The position numbers were made by a program, and so were the translations under genes. A stretch of DNA of 29,808 nt from Phoronis australis (lineage: Eukaryota; Phoronida; Phoronidae), in assembly GCA_002633005.1 (NCBI GenBank), contig NMRA01000428.1, positions 297,774 to 327,581 of the forward strand, written 5' to 3'. The notes under the pieces are model-generated. The model did not search any database. It saw only the letters and a program-made list of their open reading frames with translations, and was not told where the DNA came from. Every line of letters starts with the position of its first letter. Position 1 is the first letter of the stretch. This document shows, piece by piece, positions 20,521 to 29,808 of this stretch.

Positions 20521-22242
20521 CTAAATTCCCCCAGATTCCATTTGGCTAGAGTTTGCCTCTGCTGTGCCGATAGGCCCTATCTTCCTCAACTCAGACTCTT
20601 TTCGCTCGGGCTGATCTCCCTGACTGACACCGACCTGATGTTTTCAGCACCTAGGCCTATAGGGCTGGAGACAAGTCGTATGATCACTGAATGCCAGCTT
20701 CGTAAGAGTGTCAGCCCCATAATAGACATCATTAACATGTCTATGGGCAGCCCGCACTTTTAATGACACTTACACTGACTGGACTATTCCCCACAAGGGG
20801 TCGTTGTAAGCGTTTGGGAGAAATAAATCGACCCGTCATTAATTTTGTGTGTCAGCCTTTAGTAAAAAACAGCAGCACAATTGTGACCCTCCTGCAGAAA
20901 AGACAGGAGTATATGACCTAACACATGCAAGCAAAGATGAAATTTGTGCCGGCCGGGACGCATTATAACTAATAAAATTCACAACCCAGTTAATTAATAT
21001 TACGGTGTTGCCCGATGGCCTGTTCGATTGGGAAGTTTACCCCTGTAGCCAATATCTTACACGACTGATTAAGTCCATTCTGGCATTTGTGGTTGGAGGG
21101 CCAGCTCTCTTTTGCTCGACAAGTGCCCTAATCTCCAATAAGATTGTATCTGTACCTGACTGGGCGGTGCTGTTAAAAATTAAAGTTTAATTATAAGATA
21201 TTTGAACATAAACCAATCGGCATTTCTGAAATCTTCGTCAAATGGTGATCATGTTTAGTTTTTGAATCTCCAAAATCGCTCAGCTGCAACAGAGTTAAAG
21301 TTACGACAATCTATTCTTTCCGAATACACCAGTTCACTCTGAGTTTGACTGTCTTCACACGTGGTCTGTAATAGCCTGGTAGATAATTGGCCTGCTTGTT
21401 GTCCTAACAGACAAAAGAGTGTGCATGGCAGTTAACAAAGAAGCTAGATGTTATCACACGCGCAGAACCCTTACGTCTGGTAAAGTCACTGATCGAACGG
21501 GAAAACGCTGTCATGAGCCCGGCATGAAGATATCAATTTGTGACATCTTGCTCTTTTAAGAAGCTTCCCTTGGAGGTAAATGAAATTTTGTCCGTATGAC
21601 CGAGGTGGAGAAATCCCAGGCCGGGCTCAGTGGACGCGCGCTATGCCCGGTTACGGAGGCAAAACTCAGCCTGTACCGAGAGGCAGGTATGCATAAACGC
21701 CAACCAACATGTGTATGAATTAAAAACTGCGAATATTGCAAGAGGGATTAGCCAGCAAATTTTTAAAAGCCATTGCCCGTACTCACGACGCCCGCGAAGC
21801 CCCCGTCATGAGGGGATTACAGGGGTAAAACACCGACTCCGGCATTGCGGGGGTTTACCTCATTTCTTTCCTACCCACTTTTGGAAAATATGTGCTTTCA
21901 CAGACTTCAGTTAAAATGTACAGTTTAGTAGATATTCGGCTAAAAGCGCAGACTTCTCCTGCGCAACCTTAAACAAGGAGCAAACACGCACCGAAATTTC
22001 ATTGATGTCATGTCGAATCGAAATGGGCCGGGGTTCATGCGAAATGAATTTAGGGAATTTATGGTGATCTAGTTAAGCAATGCTGCAATTGATCATAAAA
22101 TACACGCATATTCAGCATTTCTTTAATGTGATTCTTTTCAATTTGCACATTTTTAATTTCGAGAATGTACATGTGCGAAATTTCTTCACAGAAATCGTCA
22201 CGCCCGAGTCACAATGACTGTAGCGCGCGTCATACAGTTCAG

Positions 22243-22250
22243 TGACGTCA
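22243..22250. promoter_or_regulatory. FAM78: Full CRE palindrome TGACGTCA upstream of FAM78
   Basis: A perfect CREB/ATF site lies 206 bp before the FAM78 ATG, in a CpG-richer flank with other GTCA/TGAC half-sites nearby. A promoter role is inferred from position. Confidence 0.4.
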
Positions 22251-22455
22251 TCTCATTGTCGTACCGTGTTTGACATCGTCACGGAAGGATTTCATGAAAA
22301 CCTACGACCACCAAAGAAATTTTACACGACAGCTTTAAGCTAACTTGTAACTTATCTGGATATTAGATACTCCTGGAAGCCAAATTTCGAATGTATAGCT
22401 AGAAATTCTCGGCTCAGTCCTGGCGTAAACTCCTGTTGAACTTCGCCACCATACC

Positions 22456-22637
22456 ATGGGCAATGCTCAACACCATAAATCTCGACACAGCAGAGATATG
22501 AGCGACCAGGACAGCCGAATGAGTTACCACCACATGGATAACATTGTCACGAAGATTCACGCCAAGATAGAGAAGAAACCGACCACGATTGACGAGACGT
22601 CACCCGTTGTTTTGAAGTATAAAACACCCCACTTTAG
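22456..22637 (+). CDS. FAM78: FAM78 family protein, exon 1
   Basis: Exon 1 runs from ATG to AG|GTGAGG and ends after two bases of codon 61. It encodes a Ser/His/Arg-rich head (MGNAQHHKSRHSR), then the family's conserved PTTIDETSPVVLKYKTPHF, close to the vertebrate FAM78A/B wording (P-T-IEETSP-VL-YKTP-F). FAM78 proteins have no established biochemical role. The MG start suggests possible N-myristoylation, as in vertebrate FAM78, although His at position 6 is not a typical residue for that signal. Start context ACCATGG is strong. The exon splices in phase to 26559-26672 and then 27359-27911. Confidence 0.9.
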
Positions 22638-23328
22638 GTGAGGTGATTGATCAACAAATGAAATATTTGGTAAAATACGACAACAGTACAACTAAACTAT
22701 GCAAATCTTCATCTAAAAAATTCTGAAGAGGGATAATATTTTCAAGAATCATCTCAGCCTTGTCAAATAACTTAAAAAAAGAAAATCATTAATACAATTT
22801 GGCAAGAAAGCAACAATAACTTTAATGCTCTTCAATGGTCTGGCATTTTGAACGATAATGCTTTTTCAAAATCATTCTTCATTTAGCCCAGTTCGTTGCA
22901 AAGAGATTTTGTTCAATTCCAATGAATGTTCAACAGCATGAAGAAACTTTAAATTAAAAAAAAAACGGTATCTGTTTTGTAGCCAGTCACGTAACTTTTG
23001 AAAAATTTACACCTATAAGCTTTCATCAGAGTATTGTTTTTACCAACGGTTAACAAGTCAGATTTGAGATTCAATGACCTGTTTTATCAAAGGCTGCAAT
23101 TTAAAGGCCGAAAAACGCAGTTTTTACGGGATTATTGCTTAATGGACTTTTTGAAATTATTATTTTTGACCAGAGCTACATAGCAATAAAATCCGTGTGT
23201 TTTTTATTTCAAGTTCTCAATTCTCGCACTTGTCTGCCAGACATTCGCTGAAATCAAGGCCAAGCCTCTATATGTACATGTACAATTTAAACGCGCTTTA
23301 AACGCGTTGCTATTTAATGTGTGTGATG

Positions 23329-23380
23329 TGGCTCAGGGGGTAAAAATTCGGCTGCCACTGCGGATATTAGTTGGATCCAT
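23329..23380 (+). mobile_element. Possible degenerate tRNA-derived SINE head
   Basis: TGGCTCAGGGGG (23329-23340) resembles an A box, and CACTGCGGA follows as in an anticodon arm. The B-box position (TTGGATCCA, 23371-23379) is a poor match. Weak call. Confidence 0.3.
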
Positions 23381-23711
23381 TTGTCGCTACTGTAAATTTC
23401 CGTAAAATCAGTCTTCTCGCATGGAATGGCGAGGGCACGGTAGTGCAAGCGTGACTGCGTGTTTTTAGCGCGACGTTGCAACTGACGTTCAGCTGACGAT
23501 TTTCCTCAAGACTTAATTTGTTGCGACCGTGCCTTCGCGAGACATGTTAATTACCAGTAATGGCGGTATGCTGAAAGGAGTCCCTGGCGGTTTCGTCCAG
23601 CACCATCTTGAGTACGTAATAAGTCAAATTAAACATTTACCGATTCGCATGCGTTTCACATGAAAGTGGCGAAGGGAGAGTAAGAGATGTTTAAACCAGT
23701 ATTTTAAGAAT

Positions 23712-23795
23712 ATGACAGGATGTAATTATATTATTTCTCAAATTATTCTGCATATGACAGGATGTAATTATATAATTTCTCAAATTATTCTGCAT
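23712..23795. repeat. 42-bp tandem duplication
   Basis: Two units start at 23712 and 23754 (ATGACAGGATGTAATTATAT...CTGCAT), with one substitution visible. In frame it would repeat 14 codons, but it lies in an intron and no gene supports coding. Confidence 0.85.
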
Positions 23796-24908
23796 CACAA
23801 ACTCCTACTTCTTCGTCAGAACCAATTTTCGCTCGCACTTAATGGTGGGTTTGTTGTCAACTTGCGTAGTCAGTCACGTTTTCACAAAGTCCGCATCCTT
23901 TCATCAGTATAGTTAGCTCTCAATATGTCAAAACAAGTCTTTAAATTATTGGAATTAACATGCTAATTATCCCTGTCGCTAATCACATCCGCATCGGTTT
24001 ACCAGCGAAGTCGAGATTTGGGGAATAAATAGGAATAATTTAAGTTTCTGTGTGTAAACAACTCTGCACGTGAACTGGTGGCATGAATGCATTATCTGTT
24101 TTCGTTATTTCCTTGCTGTTTGAAGAGAAATTTCCACTTTATTGGCAGGTTGCTATATAGCTAAATGTAAAAAACCTAACGCTACTCATGCTCGTCTCAA
24201 ACACGTGGAATTGCACGAGTCCGCGGTTTCGAGTTGAGCTTGCGCAGCTAATGCGCACTGGCGTGGAGCACTGATTCCATCGTTACGCTACCGAGTTGTT
24301 CGGACACAGAATCATTCAGATTATCCATGAGGTATCGGCTTCGCTGGGATTCCGATGTCAGGATGCTTAATTTGCAAATGTAGTGGTTGAAACAATTTAT
24401 AGACTCGATTTTATTTTATATTCAATGCTAACTATAAATACTGACAATGGGCTGGACTGATTGAAAACGTATAGTATCAGATCTTGCCAATTACCGGATT
24501 TTTACAGACAGCTTTGACAGTTTTCAATACGGTCCAAAATTGAGCATACGAGGTTCTCCGGAAGACACGCGAGTTTGTGAATCCTGAATAATATAATGGA
24601 AATGGTATGATTACAACCATTTGGCAATCCAATCGACATTTTTTGAGAAATGTTGCTTTAAACGGGTCTTACACTCCCGTCCTTGCACGTGAACTGGTTT
24701 GGTTAGTATACCATATTAAATATTCAATATGGTGGATCACGACTGTCTTGGGCAAGACCGGAATAAAACCTTTAATAAACGTGCTCCAGAGGCATAAAGA
24801 AATACAATTTTGATAGTGACGTAGCTAAGATTTTCCAGTTACTGCATGCCAATGGTTACCCTCTAAATTTTTTGAATAGCTGCAAAAGACACTTCCTTTC
24901 TAAAATAA

Positions 24909-25415
24909 ATGACCGAGGCGGATAACGTAGCTGTTAGTGGACCTGAGAAAAAGAAAGTTTTCTTTTCTCTTGGCTACACCGGGCCTAGTAGTTTAAAATT
25001 GAAACGTCAGTTATCTCGCCTTATGCATTGCATAAACCCAGCCGTTCAGCTAATACTTGCTTTCGAACCTCTTCGCAAACTTTCTTATATGCTTTGTGAA
25101 CTGAAATCCCCTATCCCATTATTAAATAAAAGCAATGTTGTGTACAAGGTTGAATGTGACAACTGTAAGGAATTCTATATTGGACTCACCCAGAGACTCC
25201 TCTGTGACAGGCTGAAAGAACATAACACATCCGACAAAAGTAACATTTATTTGCATTGTATTAGCAACAACCATCAAACTAATTCAGTCAGTATTATATG
25301 TAAAGAACATGCTAAGGAATTACTGTATATCAACGAGTCATTGGCTTTTCAGGATCAGCATGCTACTGATTCTCTCAATAACATGCAGAGCTCAGTGACC
25401 CTGCAACTATGGTAA
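24909..25415 (+). CDS. Penelope-like element GIY-YIG endonuclease domain (partial ORF)
   Basis: 168 codons are open. Residues 15-70 (KKVFFSLGYTGPSSLKLKRQL...) correspond to the linker that precedes the nuclease in Penelope-like elements. The nuclease follows: NVVYKVEC (76-83) holds the first conserved Tyr, C83-x2-C86 is the zinc-finger-like pair typical of this group, FYIG is at 89-92, and R101-x2-E104-H105 supply the catalytic Arg and nearby conserved residues. In intact elements this domain nicks DNA for target-primed integration. The ATG at 24909 is not a natural start: the homologous protein should continue upstream in another frame (see 24803-24900), so this is a fragment of a broken polyprotein. 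Confidence 0.8.
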   Translation: MTEADNVAVSGPEKKKVFFSLGYTGPSSLKLKRQLSRLMHCINPAVQLILAFEPLRKLSYMLCELKSPIPLLNKSNVVYKVECDNCKEFYIGLTQRLLCDRLKEHNTSDKSNIYLHCISNNHQTNSVSIICKEHAKELLYINESLAFQDQHATDSLNNMQSSVTLQLW

Positions 25416-25511
25416 TGACCCGCTTACGTTCCCTGTATCTCTCACTCTCATTTCACCACATGGATGTGACTTGAATGGTAATCGACACTTGTTGTCCATA
25501 TGTACATATCG

Positions 25512-25543
25512 TTATGATGTCTTGTTGAATAGACGAAACGTTG
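25512..25543 (+). ncRNA. Possible decayed hammerhead ribozyme core of the Penelope-like element
   Basis: TATGATG is followed by a 4-bp stem GTCT/AGAC (25519-25522 and 25531-25534) and then GAAAC (25535-25539), resembling the hammerhead order CUGAUGA-stem II-GAAA. The first core box is imperfect by one or two bases, so activity is unlikely. Hammerhead motifs are reported in Penelope-like elements, and the place just after the nuclease ORF fits. Confidence 0.35.
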
Positions 25544-26558
25544 AGTTAACAAGAACTTTTTTATGTTTCCGGCATTTGTCCGTTTTCTAACAATAAAAGA
25601 GAACCAAAAACATTTTTTCGCTCCCGCCATCAATTTTACGGAGCAGGTGATTTTTAGCGTGTTCAAGAGAATTTGTAAACTGACATCCAGTTTTCAGTGA
25701 CTTAATTCTAATTAAATTCGTAAGCTGAAATTTACGCTGGCTGCTATTGTCGTCGTTTTAGGCCAAAAATAAACCGCAGTTGTTTCGGAGACAAGTTAGG
25801 CCAAGTCACGAGATCACCATGCATGATATGATTGTATTAACTTTCAGTCGCATCTGGACTCGAGAGGGTTATCTGTGAATGCAACACAGACGTTGAAATG
25901 AGAAATCCACCTGTAGTAAATACCCGCTGATCTTGCACACCTCACCTACAGTCGTCGTCAAAATAAATTAAACTTCAATGGAACTCTGACAGACTGGCTT
26001 GGACGAATGCCTTTCCCGAAAAATTCTTGGCAAAACTAAAACACGGCAAAACTAAAACACATTTGTTGCAACATACTGATATTTTTGTCAAACTTAAATC
26101 AGAATTAATTAAGTGTGACATTACTGCGCCCAGGCACTAATTCTTTGTCAACAATCTTAAAACTGAGAAGATTTGTCGACTTTTCGATAAACTATGCCGA
26201 GCCACCCGGCGAGATCGTTTCTTCGACAATTTGTCGTAATGTTGTAGGCCTAGCGTAGAAAAATTGGATATGAAGTAGCGATTTTGCGCGTGGAAACTTT
26301 GTATAGTTTTGAGGCCGTCCATAAAGATAATTTTGAAAACTATTCAGTACTACGGGGTGTTCTTTAACCTATAAATGTGTTAACCATATGCATGACATTT
26401 CTCTACGTAAAACCCCTTCATTGCGGGCTGATTTTGATTGATTTCAGGAAGCGTTGCATAAAAACAGCAAAAGGTATCGCCAATTCGCTGTCCGTTCCTC
26501 AAACCTCAAGCAATCTGAAACTCTATTGAACTTTTAGATGTTTTTTTCATATTTTCAG

Positions 26559-26672
26559 AGCATGCGCAACGGTTCAGTTTCCGGCCATACCAAATGACGA
26601 AGAATGGCAGATAGGTTGGATCCAAGCTTGTACCCACATGGACTTCATTATAAGATACGGAGACTTGGGATA
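26559..26672 (+). CDS. FAM78: FAM78 family protein, exon 2
   Basis: 114 bp, flanked by TTTTCAG and GTAAGC. It begins with the last base of codon 61 and ends after two bases of codon 99, so both junctions are phase 2 and the frame is kept. It encodes TVQFPAIPNDEEWQIGWIQAC and THMDFIIRYGDLG, matching the FAM78 core (V-MP-IP---W-VGWIQAC--M-F---Y-DLG). Too short to stand out as an open frame by itself; found by joining exons 1 and 3. Confidence 0.9.
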
Positions 26673-27358
26673 GTAAGCATCTAAAATTCTTAAAAACTTT
26701 CAAATCGTTATACCGGTACGCCATTTGTGGCTTGGATTTAGTCTGACGCTGATGTTGAAAATTGCATAGTCGTCTCACGCCAGAGATTCTAAAGCGGCTA
26801 TTTAACAATAATTAAGCCCACCTGTTTTTTCATTTTGACCGTTATGATATGGTATCGAATTGTTCTTTAGCTGTGTGATTTAAGAGATTGGAAAGACCTG
26901 ACAGTTCCGTACCTTTAACTGATAGCCAGACGGCTTTACAAATTGGCTTATCAAGTTGTCACGGCGTGACATTCTACTCAAGCAGTTGTCACGGCGTGAC
27001 ATTTTACTTCGCCGGGAATGGTCTCGAGCGATGATGAACTGTCGACAATCACTTTTCATCAAAGTAAGGAAAAAGTTGAGAGCATTTTTGCAGCAAATTT
27101 GTCTAAATCAAAAGTTTAGTTTCTTCGACGGAACGTGGGCTAATTGAGTAGGCCTAGCTTTACGACCCGGTTATGCAAATTTAATATAACTATGCAAAGC
27201 TAATAGGACAGGCGTGGCTTTATATGGCCTTATCGGATCGAAACATGTTTAACGTAACTAGAAAATTAATCATTTCAGTGAGACCCGGCACAAAACCTTA
27301 ATTGTGTACATGTATGCCATTTTACTGTGCGAGATTTTCTTAACTGTTACTTCTTCAG
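26673..27358 (+). other. FAM78: FAM78 intron 2
   Basis: 686 bp from GTAAGC to ACTTCTTCAG. It contains two exact copies of a 15-bp dyad (26957-26971 and 26987-27001). No additional exon is needed. Confidence 0.85.
26957..27001. repeat. Perfect 15-bp dyad TGTCACGGCGTGACA repeated at 30-bp spacing
   Basis: Two identical copies (26957-26971, 26987-27001) have 7-bp arms TGTCACG/CGTGACA and a single central G. They sit in a 30-bp tandem duplication inside FAM78 intron 2. A dimeric transcription-factor site is possible; no factor can be named. Confidence 0.6.
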
Positions 27359-27911
27359 TTCCAGTTGGTTTTTTCCTGAGTTGAAGTCAGGCCAACATTC
27401 TATGATTAGCGACTCTGATGGAAAGAACTACCCTTGGTATGGAAGTCGGACAGAGGTCGCCACTGTCAAAGGTCCCTGCCCGACAGGAATTGTACGCATT
27501 AACATGAACGACAACTTCTACCCACATATAACGTGGGCCGTTCCCGTGGGCAACTCAAAAACGCCACAACTCTCTCACATCCGGCGCGACCAGAGTTTCT
27601 ACACGTGGCTCGTGGCGCACAACGTCACAACCGGAAGCTATTACATTCTTAAAACCATCTTCTGGAGAGTAATTTTGGAGATCGTTGTCGACCCAACGAA
27701 ACCACGGGGTCAAAGGTCAATGCTTGTCGGAAACGGTATCCAGGAGCAACCAAAAATACTACCTCACAACATTGATATACCAAGGAATGCGTTTAACCCA
27801 CCGAACGCGAACAGTGCGCAGACGTTGGTCTGGTATCCAACAATCGGTCCTACAGTTGTAATTGTACCGCCAAAGATAATACCAGCCCAGAACATGGATT
27901 CAGAAGAGTAA
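27359..27911 (+). CDS. FAM78: FAM78 family protein, terminal exon
   Basis: The terminal exon starts after ACTTCTTCAG and completes codon 99. It opens with SSW..PEL, then the most conserved part of the family: HSMISDSDGKNYPWYGS, MNDNFYPHITWAVPV, HIRRDQSFYTWLVA, WRVILEIVVDPTKPRGQR, QEQPKIL, IPRNAF.PPNAN.AQTLVWYP and VVIVPPK. Together with exons 1 and 2 it gives 282 residues, very close to vertebrate FAM78A, with no frameshift or internal stop. The protein has no membrane helix or catalytic motif that I recognise, and its cellular role is unknown. The short acidic tail (NMDSEE) looks lineage-specific. An upstream GTG-started reading of this frame is intronic. Confidence 0.95.
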
Positions 27912-29808
27912 GGTTGATTTTAAATCATTTTGTAGGTCTTCACCTTTATGATGCTACAAGATCACAAAAGATATTCAACTATAGATGGATAGGTCTATAG
28001 GCAAAGTGCGCTGCAACAGCACAATGCATGTCTGCATATGTGCTTTTTAAGAAGCTATTTATTTTTCAACCAGTTTAAGCATCAAAAATAAATCAATAGG
28101 TTTATAGTTCTGGGTCAGTTAGGTGTAAATGGAACGCGAATCTTACGCCCGGCGTTATATTTTCGTGTTACTAGAAACTCAGCCCGTTTCACTGCACATA
28201 CATATAGTATATTGATGGGTTCGTCAAGTGTGTGAATTAGAAACATATTTCCGTTAACAAACCCAATAAAGCTCCGACTAGAACACGGGATTACAACCAC
28301 ATTTATTGAGCGGTTCGCACAAACAAAGAACTGAAAATTTTAATAAATAACTTGATTTCGATATCAAGTACAAAGGTGTTCAATTTTGAGTTAAATTCAA
28401 CCCTCGAGGTGTTACAGCAATACACGGTGTGCCTTCTACAGACGCGAGGACCTCGCGGAAACGCAAGACTTCGCGACATATCCCTTTCTATACAAGCGAA
28501 GCACAGGGTCACATTAGCTTTCTTCCCGAGATTCCGCGGCTTGCAATTCAGTCCCGGTGACAGACATGAGCCGAGAACGGTGCTAATGAGTGCAGCTCAG
28601 ATGCTAATAAGTACGTGGGCTCGTTGTTAGGATAGCTTGGGATTCGAAGTTGAGCCCATAATCCGGAACTTTGGCGCGCGTGCCCATAAGCGAGCCATTC
28701 GAGTATTAAAAGTGGCATTCCGGACTTAGTAGGCGGACCCCATCCCCTAAATCTCGATCTTGAATTTGCAGTTAAGATTCTTGCCAAAGGTATCTAGATT
28801 CTCACACTACGCCTTCGCGTATTGGTGTACATTGAACAACTAATGCCGGTACAGATGTAGAAACCATAGGCTCTCTATCAGCCACCCGAAGGTATCCAAG
28901 AGCGATGTATGGTCACACAACAGGCGGTTCTGGAACAACACAGATCCCGGCGGCCACGTGGGGGGTTCACACGAGACACTTCATCTGCGGTTTTTACCCA
29001 CTATGACGCACAAACTAACCTACTGCTTACGGGGCTTAAGTTTCCAAAACACCTGTATTTTAGCCACAGTCTGTTTTAAACGTTGGGGTAACAAAACCCC
29101 ACGTTAGCGTAGGATTTGTCTCATGCGAAAATGGTGAGGACCAAACTAGTTAACAGAAAGGCGCCAGAAGCAAAAACCGTGGAATTTTGCCTCCTTGAAT
29201 ACAAAAGATTGATTGGAAGGCCCAAACAATTTTGGCTGGACGGATAAATCGCTAGATTAGTCACAACCGGCCAAATTTAAAAGAAATGTTTCAACTGAAC
29301 GTTGTAAACATGCTGTGAACTTACAGTTGTAGGCCTACATTAGAAATCAATATACCATACTGAATAAGGATACTTTAAATTTCGCCAAGTATTTGTTAGC
29401 AGCTGGTAGCAGACTGACGAGGTATGTACATGTGCGTACTGTAAGTTTTTGTGATGTATTGTACATGTATACGAGCCTGACGCATTTTGTATAATAATGA
29501 CGAAATAAAAATCTTATTAATGATTCCAGGTCTCTGGTTTAACGTGAAGCATTTTAAGCTACTGGACAGAAGAAAGCATAAGTAATGCGAGATACACGGG
29601 GAACCAAGACGGCGACATTGTCCAAGGGTGGAAATTTAATTGGTGACGTGGTCTGCTGAAGAAAAGATGTGATATGTTATGCCACTGTTACCGAACTTCC
29701 GAGTTCAGTAAAATGTCTAAATACACGAGATAATGTACATGAAGAATGCCTAAGTTGGGGAAAAATGAATAGGCTGAACTTTTCAGAAACGTGTTTACTC
29801 AAAAATGA
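27912..29808. other. FAM78 3' flank; no further gene seen
   Basis: Candidate polyadenylation signals lie at 28087-28092 and 28265-28270. Frames at 28303-28787 overlap on both strands and carry no recognisable motif. TACATGTA-type words occur near 29425 and 29461. Another AATAAA lies near 29504. Confidence 0.55.
28087..28270 (+). terminator. FAM78: Candidate FAM78 polyadenylation signals
   Basis: AATAAA at 28087-28092 and again at 28265-28270, about 180 and 360 bp after the stop codon. Either would give a normal 3' UTR. Confidence 0.45.

Larger units (their letters stand above)
19834..22455. other. Divergent intergenic region between PLPP6 and FAM78
   Basis: The two genes are transcribed away from each other across about 2.7 kb. 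Single N bases sit at 20081 and 20502. A GC-rich block lies at 20175-20520. A 14-bp direct repeat of TTCCTGGTTAT lies at 20135-20160. No supported coding sequence: the longer frames at 20170-20763 and 21005-21190 match nothing I recognise. Confidence 0.55.
24775..25600 (+). mobile_element. 3' part of a Penelope-like retroelement
   Basis: Coding traces begin near 24775, with FDSDVAKIFQLLHANGYPLNFL at 24803-24868, the thumb-end signature (L..NGYP..F) found just after the reverse transcriptase of Penelope-like elements. A stop and a frame change follow, then the open frame at 24909-25415 with the linker and GIY-YIG nuclease. The reverse transcriptase itself is missing: sequence upstream of 24775 shows no motif, so the copy is 5'-truncated. 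An AATAAA lies near 25591, about where the element may end. It lies in the sense direction within FAM78 intron 1. Confidence 0.75.
22638..26558 (+). other. FAM78: FAM78 intron 1
   Basis: 3,921 bp, from GTGAGG to a good acceptor (ATATTTTCAG). It contains a possible tRNA-like SINE head (23329-23380), a 42-bp tandem duplication (23712-23795) and the 3' part of a Penelope-like retroelement in the same orientation (24775-25600). No extra coding exon is needed, because exons 1 and 2 join in phase. Confidence 0.85.

Noticed and set aside
24711-24732. Near-palindrome CCATATT...AATATGG upstream of the Penelope-like remnant
   Set aside because: AT-rich palindromes of this size arise by chance here; no link to the element end or to a known site.

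Overview
The window is animal nuclear DNA: AT-rich, intron-containing and gene-sparse, with metazoan protein families (THAP zinc finger, somatomedin-B/methuselah-type ectodomain, PLPP6 lipid phosphatase, FAM78), a Penelope-like retroelement, tRNA-derived SINE heads and frequent TACATGTA words. A marine invertebrate fits best and an anthozoan cnidarian is my first guess, but I can see no species-level marker. There is no operon, CRISPR, phage or bacterial feature.

Left part, 1-3.9 kb. Two genes start on the minus strand. One is a THAP-domain first exon (201-455) whose zinc-ligand region is broken by what looks like a 7-bp tandem duplication. The other is a 330-codon secreted/ectodomain first exon (1984-2973) with a signal peptide, an SMB-type cysteine cluster and two CALCNN motifs, ending in a clean splice donor. 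Its upstream flank (3017-3089) is repeated at 3690-3762, and the distal copy runs into a 33-bp, three-unit CCAAT-box array.

Middle, 3.9-13.7 kb. No intact gene is visible. It holds a segment with two perfect three-unit heat-shock elements 203 bp apart (5579-5794), a decayed LINE ORF1-like sequence (6770-7282), several short tandem repeats, and an unmerged assembly joint (42-bp identical repeat around a single N at 10713).

Right part, 13.7-28.3 kb. Two well-supported genes stand head to head. PLPP6 is on the minus strand: the terminal exon is at 13764-14174 and the first exon at 19488-19743, running into a 763-base N gap (18725-19487). FAM78 is on the plus strand with three exons (22456-22637, 26559-26672, 27359-27911), which join in phase to give a complete 282-residue protein. 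FAM78 intron 1 carries the 3' end of a Penelope-like element with a GIY-YIG nuclease domain and a possible decayed hammerhead ribozyme core. The PLPP6 intron carries at least three tRNA-like SINE heads, one of them inside a long inverted repeat.

The genes look functionally unrelated and I see no new multi-gene system. The observations most worth following are the THAP frameshift, the duplicated promoter block, the paired heat-shock elements, the inverted SINE/foldback structure, and the complete FAM78 gene with its retroelement-bearing intron.
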